From Providencia sneebia DSM 19967 (GTDB taxonomy: Bacteria; Pseudomonadota; Gammaproteobacteria; Enterobacterales; Enterobacteriaceae), in NCBI RefSeq assembly GCF_000314895.2, contig NZ_CM001773.1, positions 1,918,747 through 1,982,746 of the forward strand: 64,000 nucleotides of DNA, given 5' to 3'. The position numbers and the translations under genes are program-made. Numbering within the stretch: the stretch's first letter is position 1; the number at the start of each line of letters is the position of its first letter. Below, in pieces: positions 41,981 through 51,953 of this stretch. The notes beneath the pieces are model-generated. The model searched no databases and was not told the DNA's origin. It was given only the letters and a program-made list of their open reading frames with translations.

Positions 41981-42847
41981 TTAAGCTGTTTGTTGGATCT
42001 CTTTCGGTAGTTTAGCTTTTCTGCGCGCTAACATAATTTTGCTATAAATGAGTGCTAACACAAAATAGACAGCTTGAGTGATCACAATACAAGGGCCTGT
42101 TGCACCATCAATGTGGAAGCTAATGATAGTACCAATTACACTAGAAGTCATTGAGGCAATGACGGCGACAACTAACATCCAGCCAAAACTTCGACAAAGC
42201 ACAAATGCAATGATCCCTGGAGATATAAGCATTGCAATCACCAAAATAATACCAACTGCTTGTAAAGATGCGACGATGGTTAATGCAAGTAATGAGAGCA
42301 ATCCGTAATGAATTAATTTAACGGGTAGGCCGATAACTCTGGCTTGGTTTGGATCAAAGCAGTACAACATAAAATCTTTGCGTTTTAGCAAAATAATTGC
42401 AATTGTTATACCTGCAAACCACAAGTTTTGTTTAAATTCATCGTCAGTAATACCTAAGATATCACCAAATAAAATGTGGGTAAGATGCTGTTCAGTATCA
42501 ATTTTCGCGAACATCACCAAACCTATAGCGAACATCCCCGAAAAGACAATTCCCATTACGGTATCTTCTTTTATCCGGCTATTTTCTTTTAAATATCCCG
42601 TTGCAAATGCACAAAATAGGCCTGATAGAAATGCACCAATTGCAAGTGGAATACCTGCAACGGAAGCAATGACAATACCGGGTAAGACGGCATGAGAGAT
42701 AGCATCCCCCATCAAAGACCAACCTTTTAGCACCAGAAAGCAGGATAAAACTGCACATACTGCACCCGTTACAATTGCTGTCACAATGGCTTTTTGCATA
42801 AATGGAAAAATAAAAGGTGCAGTTAAGAGATCAATAAAGTCAGTCAT
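41981..42847 (-). CDS. sitD: Mn/Fe ABC transporter permease SitD (YfeD)
   Basis: A 288-residue permease of the ABC-3 metal family with about eight helices. [44 protein letters not shown] is typical of the first half (long strings shown only in part: [17 protein letters not shown] near 42-58), with GIILVIAMLISPGIIAF near 188. Paralogue of SitC; the two permeases form the membrane pore. Its start overlaps the end of sitC by eight bases, showing translational coupling. Last gene of sitABCD. Confidence 0.9.
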   Translation of the reverse strand: MTDFIDLLTAPFIFPFMQKAIVTAIVTGAVCAVLSCFLVLKGWSLMGDAISHAVLPGIVIASVAGIPLAIGAFLSGLFCAFATGYLKENSRIKEDTVMGIVFSGMFAIGLVMFAKIDTEQHLTHILFGDILGITDDEFKQNLWFAGITIAIILLKRKDFMLYCFDPNQARVIGLPVKLIHYGLLSLLALTIVASLQAVGIILVIAMLISPGIIAFVLCRSFGWMLVVAVIASMTSSVIGTIISFHIDGATGPCIVITQAVYFVLALIYSKIMLARRKAKLPKEIQQTA

Positions 42848-43730
42848 TTGATGCTCCTTGCTGTTTTATTTTATGCAAATTCTCAACTTCACGTTTGGCA
42901 TTACGGCGTGAGGCAAAAATGCCGTGTTTCGGTGCAAAAAAGAAAGCGATCAAGAATACAATTGTTTGTAATGTAACGATTAAGCCACCTGTCGCGCCAT
43001 TAAGGAAATAGCTGGCATAAGCACCAACTGCACTCGTTGTTGTTCCTATTATTACAGCAATTATTAATAAGCGTTTAAATTGGTCTGTTAGCAAATAAGC
43101 CGTCGCCCCAGGTGTTACAACCATTGCAATCACTAAAATTGCACCAACAGTTTGTAAAGCGGCAACCGTACAAGCACTTAATAAGGTAAAAAAGATAATT
43201 TTTAGACGCAGAGGATTTAAACCAATTGAACGAGCATGGCTTTCATCGAAAAAAGCGGCTAATAAATCTTTCCACAAGGCAAGTAAGACAATAAATGAGA
43301 TGCCAATGATTAATTCGACCTGTATAACATCCGAATCAGCAATGCCAAGGATATTCCCGAAAATAATTGTTTGTACATTCACTGAGGTTGGGTTGAGTGA
43401 AACGATAAGTAAACCTGCCGCAAAAAATGTTGAGAAAATAAAGCCAATAACAGCATCTTCACGTAATCGAGTAATATGCTTCACAAAAGTCATTGCCAAT
43501 GCAGCAAGTATTCCGGTAAAAAAAGCACCAACAGCATAAGGTAAACCCAAAGCATAAGCGCCCGCAACTCCCGGTACAACTGAGTGGGAGAGGGCATCTC
43601 CCATAAGTGACCAGCCTTTTAGCATTAAGTAAGCGGAAAGAAATGCACAAACGGCACCCACAATGGCACTTACCCAGATTGCTTTCACCATATAGTTGTA
43701 CTCAAAAGGCTGAAGTAACAACTCAATCAT
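42840..43730 (-). CDS. sitC: Mn/Fe ABC transporter permease SitC (YfeC)
   Basis: A 296-residue ABC-3 family permease. [17 protein letters not shown] near 44-60 and [18 protein letters not shown] near 195-212 match its neighbour SitD and the family. Overlaps sitB by four bases (ATGA) and sitD by eight, so the operon is translationally coupled. Works with SitB ATPase and SitA binding protein to import Mn2+ and probably Fe2+. Confidence 0.9.
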   Translation of the reverse strand: MIELLLQPFEYNYMVKAIWVSAIVGAVCAFLSAYLMLKGWSLMGDALSHSVVPGVAGAYALGLPYAVGAFFTGILAALAMTFVKHITRLREDAVIGFIFSTFFAAGLLIVSLNPTSVNVQTIIFGNILGIADSDVIQVELIIGISFIVLLALWKDLLAAFFDESHARSIGLNPLRLKIIFFTLLSACTVAALQTVGAILVIAMVVTPGATAYLLTDQFKRLLIIAVIIGTTTSAVGAYASYFLNGATGGLIVTLQTIVFLIAFFFAPKHGIFASRRNAKREVENLHKIKQQGASND

Positions 43731-44629
43731 TCTGAATCCTTAGGTTGTTTTTTCCTAACCGGTGCATTGTGGTCATGACCATAGAAAACCGCCGCTCTTT
43801 CATCATCAGTAATAACGGTAACAGAACGCGGGTCGTCGTCGTCGTGAAGCTCTTGGCCTGATAAATTGACATGACGCAATACACCACCAAAGGCAATTTG
43901 TAAATTCTTTTGGGTAAATGTGGTTTCTGTTGTGCCGGAAGCTAAAACTGTGCGATTGATTAAGATAACGTGGTCACAGAATTCTGGCACACTACCAAGG
44001 TTATGTGTTGAAACTAAAATTAAATGGCCTTCATCCCGCAAGCTTCTTAATAGATCAATAATGGCATTTTCAGTTTTGACATCAACGCCAGTAAAGGGCT
44101 CATCAAGCAATAATACTTTTCCTTGTTGAGCCAGAGCACGAGCTAAAAAAACCCGCTTTTTCTGACCCCCCGAAAGCTCACCGATTTGCCTATTTTCTAG
44201 CCCAGCTAAATCCACGCGTTCTAAAGCGCGTTTCACTGCTTCTTTATCTTCAGCTTTTGGGATACGAAAAAAACCCATTCTGCCATACCTTCCCATCATA
44301 ACGACATCAGAGACAAGCACTGGGAAATTCCAATCGACCTCTTCAGTTTGTGGGACATAGGCAATGATATTTTCTTTCAAGGCCGTTTTGATTGGCTGGT
44401 CATTTAATGTCACACTACCTGAAGATGGGGTGACAAGCCCCATTATCGTTTTAAAGAGTGTCGATTTCCCGCTACCATTGATGCCGACCAGTGCACAAAT
44501 TGATCCACCAGTGATATTAAAACTTGCATCATAAATGGCAGTATGACCGTTGTTATAAGTGACTGTTGCATTATCAACAACTAAGTTTGGGTGTTCAAAG
44601 CGGTTTGAGGTACTCATCTTACTGGTCAA
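43727..44629 (-). CDS. sitB: Mn/Fe ABC transporter ATPase SitB (YfeB)
   Basis: A 300-residue ABC ATPase. Walker A is GINGSGKST near 49-57, Q-loop in [11 protein letters not shown], signature [18 protein letters not shown] near 149-166, Walker [13 protein letters not shown], switch His in LVSTHNLG. The C-terminal tail is His/Asp-rich ([18 protein letters not shown]), which could sense or store metal. Overlaps sitA by 11 bases and sitC by four. Supplies energy for metal import. Confidence 0.93.
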   Translation of the reverse strand: MTSKMSTSNRFEHPNLVVDNATVTYNNGHTAIYDASFNITGGSICALVGINGSGKSTLFKTIMGLVTPSSGSVTLNDQPIKTALKENIIAYVPQTEEVDWNFPVLVSDVVMMGRYGRMGFFRIPKAEDKEAVKRALERVDLAGLENRQIGELSGGQKKRVFLARALAQQGKVLLLDEPFTGVDVKTENAIIDLLRSLRDEGHLILVSTHNLGSVPEFCDHVILINRTVLASGTTETTFTQKNLQIAFGGVLRHVNLSGQELHDDDDPRSVTVITDDERAAVFYGHDHNAPVRKKQPKDSE

Positions 44630-45530
44630 ATCCTTTCGCTATGGTATCTACAGTTGTATTTAGTAGGTCAATATAAGTTGGTACAGGGCCATCAGAGGTT
44701 GATAAGGAGTCGACATAAAGTATTCCACCGTATTTAGCCCCTGTTTCTTTACTGACTTGGCGTGCAGGTTTGTCAGAAATGGTACTTTCACTAAATACAA
44801 CTGGGATATTATATTTTCTTACGGTATCAATGACCTTTTTGACTTGCTGTGGTGAACCTTGTTCTTCCGCATTTATTGGCCATAGATAAACTTCTTTTAA
44901 ACCGTAATCTTTTGTTAAATAACTGAACGCACCTTCGCTGGAAACTAACCAACGTTGATCTTCAGGAATTCGATTAAGACGCTCGCGTAGCGGTGCATCT
45001 AATTTCGCAATTTCTTCCGCATATTTTTTGGCATTTTGGTTATATGTTTCTGCATTCTCTGGATCATATTTTACAAGTGCTTGACGGATATTTTCGATAT
45101 AAATTTTAGCATTTGCAGGTGACATCCATGCATGAGGATTTGGATTTCCTTTGTATTCGCCTTCACGGATTGGCATTGGTTCCACCCCCTCTGTCACGAC
45201 AACAGCGGGCACATCTTTAACATTTTCAAAGAATCGTTGAAACCACACTTCAAGGTTTAGCCCATTCCATAAAATAAGGTCTGCATCATAGGCTTTCATT
45301 ATATCTTTAGGTGTTGGTTGATAACCGTGGATCTCAGCACCTGGTTTAGTGATTGATTCAACAATTGCTGCATCTCCGGCGACATTTTGAGCAATATCTT
45401 GAATTATGGTAAAAGTTGTGACGACCTTAAATTTTTTAGCCAATGCAGGTTGACTAACTAGTAGGATTGCAGATAAAGCAAAGAAGATAGAGCATAGTGG
45501 TTTGGAAAACAGAGATATTTTTTTCTTCAT
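44619..45530 (-). CDS. sitA: Mn/Fe-binding periplasmic protein SitA (YfeA)
   Basis: A 303-residue cluster A-I (metal) binding protein with a signal peptide ending SQPALA (about 31). Metal ligands typical of SitA/YfeA are visible: His in [11 protein letters not shown] near 69, His in [12 protein letters not shown] near 132, Glu in VSSEGAFSY, and a C-terminal acidic residue in LYVDSLS. It lacks the His-rich loop of ZnuA, favouring Mn/Fe over Zn. First gene of sitABCD, preceded by a perfect Fur-type palindrome about 230 bases upstream. Confidence 0.93.
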   Translation of the reverse strand: MKKKISLFSKPLCSIFFALSAILLVSQPALAKKFKVVTTFTIIQDIAQNVAGDAAIVESITKPGAEIHGYQPTPKDIMKAYDADLILWNGLNLEVWFQRFFENVKDVPAVVVTEGVEPMPIREGEYKGNPNPHAWMSPANAKIYIENIRQALVKYDPENAETYNQNAKKYAEEIAKLDAPLRERLNRIPEDQRWLVSSEGAFSYLTKDYGLKEVYLWPINAEEQGSPQQVKKVIDTVRKYNIPVVFSESTISDKPARQVSKETGAKYGGILYVDSLSTSDGPVPTYIDLLNTTVDTIAKGFDQ

Positions 45531-46007
45531 TATTTAGACCCGGGCATCATTAGCTGAGTGGATTTTATGTTCGATATCATACTGCGCTTGGCAGATGTTC
45601 GGTAATATACTTATTATACTTCAAGGGACATCGGTGTAGATATCTTTCAGTGAGCTTAGCCTAAATCTAGTCACTATTATTTGTTATCTAAATGTATCTT
45701 GATGTATCTTAGGTGTTATTGCCATTAAAGTAGAGTTTAATAACATTTGACACCTAATTGATAATGATTATCAATATCAATTGAGTAAAGTCAAGATAAA
45801 AAGTGCGTGATTACGCTATTATTACAATTGATATTTTCTATGAATAAAACATGGTTTTAAATAAAAGTTAAGTAAAAATTATTTTATTTTTCTTATAATT
45901 AGTTATTCTTTCGTCAGTTTTCTACTTGGCATCATCCACAAAATCAACCGTACAAGGTTGAAAAACTGTCGGGCATGAGCGAAATATGAATAGCAGAGGG
46001 TTACTTG
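45531..46007. other. Divergent control region sitA / emtA
   Basis: About 475 bases without genes. It contains a Fur box at 45759-45773 and AT-rich promoter DNA for both flanking genes. Nothing else recognised. Confidence 0.6.
45759..45773. promoter_or_regulatory. Fur box controlling sitABCD
   Basis: TGATAAT-G-ATTATCA is a perfect 7-1-7 Fur palindrome, extended by further TATCAA on the right. It lies upstream of sitA, whose homologues are Fur- (and often MntR-) repressed. Confidence 0.88.
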
Positions 46008-46667
46008 GTGAAAAAAAATATCGGTGTTGCATTGGTATTTCTGTTACTTGCAGGGTGTTCTAGCCAGCCTGAAAAACAGGTATCAACCCAAAAAATGTTA
46101 AATCAGAATGTGAATTCATCAATAGCTCAACAAAATATTATCTATCCCCGAACACCTTTTGATGAATTTATTCGAGAATCATCAAGTCGTTATAATGTGG
46201 ATGAAGCATTGATCCGAGCGATTATTGAGGTTGAATCAAATTTTCGACCAGAGGTTGTCAGTAAATCAAACGCGATAGGTTTAATGCAAATTAAAGCTTC
46301 TACTGCGGGCCGAGATGCTTATCGTTTTCAAGGGAAATCAGGTGAACCGTCTTCAAATGATCTAAAAGATCCAAGAAAAAATATTGATATTGGCACTGCT
46401 TATATTCGTATCTTAAAAGAGCAACACCTTGCCGGTATTTCACATCCGCAAACCATGTATTATGCGACAGTGGTTGCTTATGTAAATGGAGCAGGGGCTT
46501 TATTGAGAACATTTGATAATGATAAAGGTAGAGCCATTGCCAAGATAAATAGAATGACGCCAGAAGAGTTTTATCAGCATGTTCAGGCTAAGCATCCTGC
46601 GCCGCAAGCGCCACGTTATTTGTGGAAAGTCAAAAATGCTTATAATTCATTAGCAATGGCGTATTGA
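46008..46667 (+). CDS. emtA: Membrane-bound endo-type lytic transglycosylase EmtA (MltE)
   Basis: A 219-residue outer-membrane lipoprotein with a signal peptide ending in lipobox LLAGC (Cys near 17). The SLT domain shows the catalytic Glu in RAIIEVESNFRPEVVSKSNAIGLMQIK, with the later motifs NIDIGTAYIRIL and VVAYVNGAGALL. It cleaves peptidoglycan internally to make 1,6-anhydro-muropeptides. The start is non-ATG: GTG 46008 fits AGAGGG at eight bases; TTG 46005 is the alternative. Residues before the SLT domain are a flexible Gln/Ser linker. Confidence 0.9.
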   Translation: MKKNIGVALVFLLLAGCSSQPEKQVSTQKMLNQNVNSSIAQQNIIYPRTPFDEFIRESSSRYNVDEALIRAIIEVESNFRPEVVSKSNAIGLMQIKASTAGRDAYRFQGKSGEPSSNDLKDPRKNIDIGTAYIRILKEQHLAGISHPQTMYYATVVAYVNGAGALLRTFDNDKGRAIAKINRMTPEEFYQHVQAKHPAPQAPRYLWKVKNAYNSLAMAY

Positions 46668-46927
46668 TATACAACAATAACACATCGGGGTTATATGATG
46701 ATTTATATCACTTTTAACTATCATTGTGCCCCGTAACCGCTTAAAACATCACTGCATTTCTCACTGATTTAATTTGCATTATCTTAAAATAGAGTTATCT
46801 ATGAAAGCATTGCGGAGTTGTTCACAGCTACTGTGGGTAACTATGGCATTCAGTTGTGAATAACCTAATTAAAGCCTTTTAGAACATAGAGATAGCTTAG
46901 CTAGCTAAAAAGTGTTCGATTTCTAAC

Positions 46928-46963
46928 AAAAAAAAACCTTCTTATGTAAAACATAAGAAGGTT
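46928..46963 (-). terminator. Strong minus-strand terminator
   Basis: 13 perfectly paired bases, three-base loop, then about nine Ts on the minus strand. On the plus strand no T-run follows, so it does not belong to emtA. Confidence 0.85.
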
Positions 46964-47062
46964 AAGGGCATCTATTAGTAGGTTGTCGATAATTCGATAG
47001 AATAAAAATATACACTCAATTTTGTTATTTATTTATTGGTTATGTAAATTCATTAAAAGAAT
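46928..47062 (-). ncRNA. Candidate small RNA, minus strand
   Basis: A perfect 13-base terminator stem (AACCTTCTTATGT / ACATAAGAAGGTT, three-base loop) is followed on the minus strand by about nine Ts at 46928-46936. No minus-strand protein gene lies upstream for 1.4 kb. A TTGACT -35-like box at 47098-47093 and TATGAA about 19 bases on would start a transcript near 47060, giving about 130 nt. No known RNA family was recognised; the left end is firm, the right end is a guess. Confidence 0.4.
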
Positions 47063-47370
47063 ATATTTTCATAAATTACCCGTGATACTCGCAGTCAAGT
47101 ATTTTAGATGTGACAGAAAAACATTATCGGATGATGATAAGAAGATAAAGTCATCGAAATTAATAAAAGTTGTATATTTTTTTGGGTTAAATTAATAATC
47201 ATTATTATTTATCAGTTATCAATACCTATTTCATGTCGTAATAAGAACTGCTTGTGCTATTCACTTCATATTGATTGAGTTTTCTTTACAAACAATTTTC
47301 TATTTAAAATTTGCTTTACGCGTAATGAATTATGCTAGTCCGCGTTAATAAGGCAAATTTTGGAGCTACA

Positions 47371-47769
47371 ATGAAAAATGTAAAGGCAATCCTAATAACA
47401 ATTATGATGTTTGCATGTATTGCCATGGCAACATTATTGATTGTTTTTCCACAACAGTGGAAACAAAATGTCTACCCTAGCATCTCTAAATTATTGCCAG
47501 AATCCATGAACTCATTAGTGACTAATTGGGGAGCAGGCGATAATGTGTGTGATCGTTTAGAAAATAATTTGCAGATATTTGCAGATTACTTAAAAACAAA
47601 TGAAGATGTTGTGAATACCAAAGCCATGAATGGGTTAGATGATCAGATTACATCAATGCGTAGCCGTGTGAATAGCATGCCTAATCAGGTGAGAAAATTG
47701 GTTTGCCAACAAGAATATGCTCGTTTAGAAGGTTTAAAAGGGGTATTTTTCTTAGGAAGTGATAGTTAA
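47371..47769 (+). CDS. Uncharacterised membrane-anchored protein (132 aa)
   Basis: A single N-terminal hydrophobic segment (ILITIMMFACIAMATLLIVF, 6-25) precedes a helical soluble domain with two Cys (NVCDRLENNLQIF and KLVCQQEYARLEG) and an Arg/Met-rich middle (ITSMRSRVNSMPNQVR). GGAG six bases before ATG 47371 fixes the start; a longer frame from 47332 is not supported. Likely inner-membrane protein with periplasmic domain. No family recognised. Confidence 0.65.
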   Translation: MKNVKAILITIMMFACIAMATLLIVFPQQWKQNVYPSISKLLPESMNSLVTNWGAGDNVCDRLENNLQIFADYLKTNEDVVNTKAMNGLDDQITSMRSRVNSMPNQVRKLVCQQEYARLEGLKGVFFLGSDS

Positions 47770-47881
47770 CATATTCATTATGAATGGAGTTATGAAATTA
47801 ATTTAACTGTTTAATTGCTCATATAGAACGTAGGCAAAATATGTTAGTCTTATCGTGTTTTATTATGATAAAGGCTCAACA

Positions 47882-48331
47882 ATGAATATATTGAAATTTC
47901 CCTTCATAAATTGGCTGGTTTTAAATGGAATTGCTGCCTATTTTCTTTATATCAAAGGTGCACTTATTTTTAATTATTCTAGTTGGTTAGGAATTATAGC
48001 TATTTTGGTTGTGTTGGAAAGTTTTGGTTGGATAGGCATGAGTTTAGTCTATTTTAGACGTCATAAAACATCATCAAATCCAATGATACAAGCATCGACT
48101 TTAATTACTGATGGTCCATTTAAATTCTCACGTAATCCGATATATCTTGCATTGACTTCTATGAGTATTGGTTTTGCACTTTTTACTCACTCATTTTATT
48201 TTTTATTAGCGGGATTTATTTTTTGGTTACTTACTGATCTTTATACTATTCCGCATGAAGAGAAGTTTTTATCGGGGCGTTTTAAAGAAGAATGGCATCG
48301 ATATAGCCGACAAACACGTCGTTGGTTATGA
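47882..48331 (+). CDS. Isoprenylcysteine methyltransferase-family membrane protein
   Basis: A 149-residue inner-membrane protein with about four helices. The C-terminal ITDGPFKFSRNPIYLALTSMS followed by HEEKFLSGRFKEEWHRYSRQTRRWL is the SAM-binding signature of the ICMT/PEMT-like methyltransferase superfamily (RNPxYL ... EExxLxxxFGxxYxxY pattern). Bacterial members have mostly unknown substrates. ATG 47882 starts the first helix; the frame upstream has no ribosome site. Confidence 0.85.
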   Translation: MNILKFPFINWLVLNGIAAYFLYIKGALIFNYSSWLGIIAILVVLESFGWIGMSLVYFRRHKTSSNPMIQASTLITDGPFKFSRNPIYLALTSMSIGFALFTHSFYFLLAGFIFWLLTDLYTIPHEEKFLSGRFKEEWHRYSRQTRRWL

Positions 48332-48391
48332 CATTATCAATTAACCGTTTAAGTATTTGCGGGCTTATCGTTCATTAAAAGATGAGTTAAA

Positions 48392-48673
48392 TTATTTGAT
48401 ATGATCGACCACTTTATTGACAGTAGATACTTTATTTTCAATATTCTCTTTCTTTTCTGTAGTCTCATTTTTGATCTTTTTAGAATCAATGCCTAAACTG
48501 TCATCCAGTTTTTTGGTTGCTTTATTTTTTGTTGCTTTTTGCGCATCGCAACTTCCTGAAATACCGACTTTTTGATCTAACATTTTATTTCTAGCCGCTT
48601 TATTAAAATTACATTCAGCAAATGATGAAGTTGATATAATCAGCAGCGATAACAGTAATCCTAAGTTTTTCAT
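48392..48673 (-). CDS. Small secreted Lys-rich protein (93 aa)
   Basis: A signal peptide (LGLLLSLLIISTSSFAEC, cut near 19) precedes a mature part with two Cys (AECNF, SGSCDAQK) and a Lys/Asn/Glu-rich tail predicted to be helical (KATKNKATKKLDD, ETTEKKENIENKVSTVNKV). Reminiscent of the many small exported proteins of Morganellaceae without known function. AAGG lies ten bases before ATG 48673. Converges with the methyltransferase gene. Confidence 0.6.
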   Translation of the reverse strand: MKNLGLLLSLLIISTSSFAECNFNKAARNKMLDQKVGISGSCDAQKATKNKATKKLDDSLGIDSKKIKNETTEKKENIENKVSTVNKVVDHIK

Positions 48674-49130
48674 AATTTCATACCTTGGTTAAAAGCTTAG
48701 ATGATATTTAATAGGTAAAATTACGCAACATTTTAAGTATGTCAGGATTTTTCATGAAAATGGTTAGGCTGAATCGCTGGATGATAGATTAATCTGCTGA
48801 AAATTCTGCTAAAACATTAACCTGTACATTATAAATATGACAGCTACGTATCATTAATAAAATGATATAGATTGATCATTGATGGTTTGGTTTATCTTTC
48901 TCTGCAATTGTGAATGCAGAGATAACATCCTCTTTTCTATCGCTAATAATAGAGTCTGTGTTATTATTTCATTTGAGTTACTTTTAATGTGCATCAGTCG
49001 TTTTTAAGTTAGTGTACATACCTTACATTGTGAAGTAAGAAATTAAACGTAACGTATTGATTTTTAAACTTTGGAATCATCAAGCAAGTGATCTTTCGTG
49101 TGGGTCACCACTGCTGATAAGGATTTATTA
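48674..49130. other. thrS leader and promoter region
   Basis: About 455 bases without genes. In E. coli the thrS leader folds into tRNA-Thr-like domains bound by ThrRS for autoregulation; the segment just before the start here is of the right kind and length, but I did not fold it and cannot confirm the operator. Confidence 0.4.
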
Positions 49131-51059
49131 ATGCCTGTTATTACTCTTCCTGATGGAAGTCAGCGTCAATTTGACCACTCAGTTTCTGTCATGGATGTTG
49201 CTCGCGATATTGGTGCGGGTCTTGCAAAAGCGTGTATTGCTGGTCGTGTTAATGGTGAATTAGTTGATGCGTGTGAGCTCATTGAACACGATGCGAATTT
49301 GTCCATTATTACGAGCAAAGATGATGATGGATTAGAAATCATCCGTCACTCCTGTGCGCACTTGCTAGGCCATGCTATTAAGCAACTGTGGCCGAATACC
49401 AAAATGGCAATCGGACCTGTTATCGATAATGGTTTTTACTATGATATCGATCTTGAGCACGCGCTGACGCAGGAAGATTTGGACAAGATTGAAAAGCGTA
49501 TGCTTGAACTTGCCAAAACAGATTATGATGTGATTAAAAAACGCGTTTCTTGGGCTGAAGCTCGCGAAACATTTGTCGCGCGTGGCGAAGATTATAAAGT
49601 TGAAATTCTTGATGAGAATATCAGCCAAGATGATCATCCTGGTCTCTATCATCATGAAGAATATATTGATATGTGCCGTGGCCCGCATGTGCCAAATATG
49701 CGTTTTTGCCATCACTTTAAACTGCAAAAAATAGCAGGTGCATATTGGCGTGGTAACAGCGAAAACAAGATGTTACAACGTATTTACGGTACGGCATGGG
49801 CAGATAAAAAACAATTAAGCGCTTATTTACTGCGTTTAGAAGAAGCGGCTAAACGTGACCACCGTAAAATCGGTAAACAGTTAGATTTATATCATATGCA
49901 AGAAGAAGCTCCTGGTATGGCATTCTGGCATAATGATGGCTGGACTATCTTCCGTGAATTAGAAACGTTTGTACGGACTAAATTAAAATCGTACAATTAT
50001 CAGGAAGTTAAAGGTCCATTTATGATGGACAGAGTTCTGTGGGAAAAAACAGGACACTGGGAAAACTATAAAGATGCAATGTTCACAACCTCTTCTGAAA
50101 ACCGTGAATATTGCGTGAAACCAATGAACTGCCCAGGCCACGTACAAATTTTTAACCAAGGTTTGAAATCTTACCGTGACCTACCACTGCGTATGGCTGA
50201 ATTCGGTAGTTGCCATCGCAACGAGCCTTCTGGTGCATTGCATGGTTTAATGCGTGTACGTGGCTTTACACAAGATGATGCACATATCTTCTGTACTGAA
50301 GAGCAAATCTTAAGTGAAGTTACTAGTTGTATTGAAATGATTTATGATGTTTATGCAACATTCGGTTTTGAAAAAATTGTTGTTAAATTATCTACTCGCC
50401 CAGAAAAACGTATCGGTACTGACGATATGTGGGATACAGCAGAAGCAGATTTGGCTAATGCATTAAAAAGCAAAGGTATTGAGTTTGAATATCAGCCAGG
50501 CGAAGGCGCATTTTATGGACCTAAGATTGAATTCACTCTGTACGACTGCCTCGATCGCGCATGGCAATGTGGTACTGTACAGTTAGACTTCTTCTTACCT
50601 GGCCGACTAAATGCATCTTATGTGGGTGAGAATAACGAACGTATTGTGCCTGTCATGATCCACCGTGCAGTGCTAGGTTCTTTAGAACGCTTTATTGGTA
50701 TTTTGACTGAAGAGTACGCAGGTTTCTTCCCAACTTGGTTAGCACCACAACAAGTTGTTGTGATGAATATCACTGATACTCAAGCAGATTATGTTCAAGA
50801 ATTAGTGAGTAAGTTACAAAGTGTTGGCATTCGTGCGAAAGCGGATCTACGTAATGAGAAAATCGGCTTTAAGATCCGTGAACACACATTGCGTCGTGTT
50901 CCTTATATGCTAGTTTGTGGTGATAAAGAAGTTGAATCAGGTAAAGTTGCTGTTCGTACTCGCCGTGGTAAAGACCTCGGTAGCCTTGATGTCAATGAAT
51001 TTACAAGCAAACTGCTAGAAGAGATTCGCAGTCGTCAGCTCAATCAGATGGAGGAATAA
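49131..51059 (+). CDS. thrS: Threonyl-tRNA synthetase
   Basis: A 642-residue class II synthetase, identical in length to E. coli ThrRS. Start ATG 49131 ([11 protein letters not shown]) has AAGGA nearby; the upstream in-frame extension is not homologous. Order: TGS domain 1-62, editing domain with HxxxH-type site ([15 protein letters not shown] near 73 and FCHHF), class II catalytic core with [10 protein letters not shown] (zinc Cys), [51 protein letters not shown], then the anticodon-binding domain to the end. First gene of the translation operon; its stop is three bases before the AUU of the first infC copy, as in E. coli. Confidence 0.98.
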   Translation: MPVITLPDGSQRQFDHSVSVMDVARDIGAGLAKACIAGRVNGELVDACELIEHDANLSIITSKDDDGLEIIRHSCAHLLGHAIKQLWPNTKMAIGPVIDNGFYYDIDLEHALTQEDLDKIEKRMLELAKTDYDVIKKRVSWAEARETFVARGEDYKVEILDENISQDDHPGLYHHEEYIDMCRGPHVPNMRFCHHFKLQKIAGAYWRGNSENKMLQRIYGTAWADKKQLSAYLLRLEEAAKRDHRKIGKQLDLYHMQEEAPGMAFWHNDGWTIFRELETFVRTKLKSYNYQEVKGPFMMDRVLWEKTGHWENYKDAMFTTSSENREYCVKPMNCPGHVQIFNQGLKSYRDLPLRMAEFGSCHRNEPSGALHGLMRVRGFTQDDAHIFCTEEQILSEVTSCIEMIYDVYATFGFEKIVVKLSTRPEKRIGTDDMWDTAEADLANALKSKGIEFEYQPGEGAFYGPKIEFTLYDCLDRAWQCGTVQLDFFLPGRLNASYVGENNERIVPVMIHRAVLGSLERFIGILTEEYAGFFPTWLAPQQVVVMNITDTQADYVQELVSKLQSVGIRAKADLRNEKIGFKIREHTLRRVPYMLVCGDKEVESGKVAVRTRRGKDLGSLDVNEFTSKLLEEIRSRQLNQMEE

Positions 51060-51062
51060 GGT

Positions 51063-51604
51063 ATTAAAGGCGGAAAAAACTCCCAACAGCACGTCCAAAT
51101 CGTATTAACGAAGAAATCCGTGCAACAGAAATCCGAGTCACTGGTTTAGAAGGTGAACAGCTTGGTGTGATGAGTGTTCGTGAAGCACTTGCAAAAGCGG
51201 AAGAGGCTGGTGTTGATCTTGTTGAAATTAGCCCTAATGCTGAACCACCTGTTTGTCGGATCATGGACTACGGCAGGTATCTTTATGAGAAAAGTAAATC
51301 TCAAAAAGAGCAGAAGAAAAAACAAAAAGTTGTTCAGGTGAAGGAAATTAAATTCCGTCCTGGAACTGATGAAGGTGACTATCAAGTTAAATTACGTAGT
51401 CTCATTCGTTTCTTGGAAGATGGTGATAAGGCGAAAGTCACACTGCGTTTCCGTGGTCGTGAAATGGCCCACCAACAGATTGGTATGGAAGTGCTAAATC
51501 GCATTAAAGCTGATCTGGAAGAATTGGCGTCAGTAGAATCATTCCCTTCAAGAATTGAAGGGCGTCAAATGATTATGGTATTGGCACCTAAGAAAAATAA
51601 TTAA
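51063..51604 (+). pseudogene. infC: infC copy 1 (IF3), one base out of frame after the AUU start
   Basis: This copy holds the classic place, four bases after the thrS stop, with the rare AUU start (ATT AAA GGC GGA). After GGA-AAA-AAC the frame is wrong: the IF3 body ([20 protein letters not shown] to VLAPKKNN) lies in the -1 frame. The span is 542 bases against 543 for the second copy; one more A would restore it. The six As and C form A_AAA_AAC, a canonical -1 slippery heptamer in the right phase, so ribosomes slipping there would make full IF3. The body has only 12 differences from copy 2 over about 143 residues and no stops. Could be a miscall, programmed frameshift or recent knockout. Confidence 0.85.
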
Positions 51605-51953
51605 ATAATAATGGACGACACCCATCTATTTAATGGTGGGTGTCGTTTTTTAATTTAATGATTTTTGTGGTTATTGTGCTTAATTACTTGTAAAATAGTG
51701 TGTTGGCCGTCGTTATTTAACGTCAAAAAAATAATGTGAAGACGAAAAAGTTGATTATCTACTTGAGTAATCTGGCAATAAGCATTAAAATCCGCGGTCG
51801 AATCGCTATATCAAATCAAAGTGAAAGAATTTGATATCGGCAAATGAATATTGCACTTTAGTACAAACTGTTTTATGAATAAATTCAGTGAGTACTGGGG
51901 TGTGTGCTTTAGAGAAGTTAGCAAATCTCTTTATCCAGTTGGAGGAATGAAGT
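51605..51953. other. Spacer between the two infC copies
   Basis: Holds the terminator at 51616-51651 and probably a promoter for the downstream infC-rpmI-rplT unit. Just before copy 2, the frame ending at TGA 51948-51950 reads ALEKLANLFIQLEE, resembling the end of ThrRS (E. coli ends QLEE), so a scrap of thrS may have been duplicated together with infC. Confidence 0.5.
51616..51651 (+). terminator. Terminator after infC copy 1
   Basis: Perfect nine-base stem CGACACCCA / TGGGTGTCG, 12-base loop, then six Ts. It splits thrS-infC1 from infC2-rpmI-rplT, which are one operon in E. coli. Confidence 0.9.

Larger units (their letters stand above)
46668..47370. other. Intergenic region with DnaA-like boxes and a possible small RNA
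   Basis: About 700 bases without an obvious protein gene. Contains three DnaA-box-like sequences (46818-46863), a very strong minus-strand terminator (46928-46963) with a possible promoter about 120 bases before it, and a Fur-like palindrome (47193-47207). Confidence 0.5.

Noticed and set aside
46801..46863. A 20-codon frame (MKALRSCSQLLWVTMAFSCE) as a leader peptide
   Set aside because: No ribosome site, no codon bias for one amino acid and no downstream gene on the plus strand close enough to be attenuated.
51064..51264. Minus-strand frames opposite both infC copies
   Set aside because: They repeat between copies only because the sense genes are similar; no independent signals.
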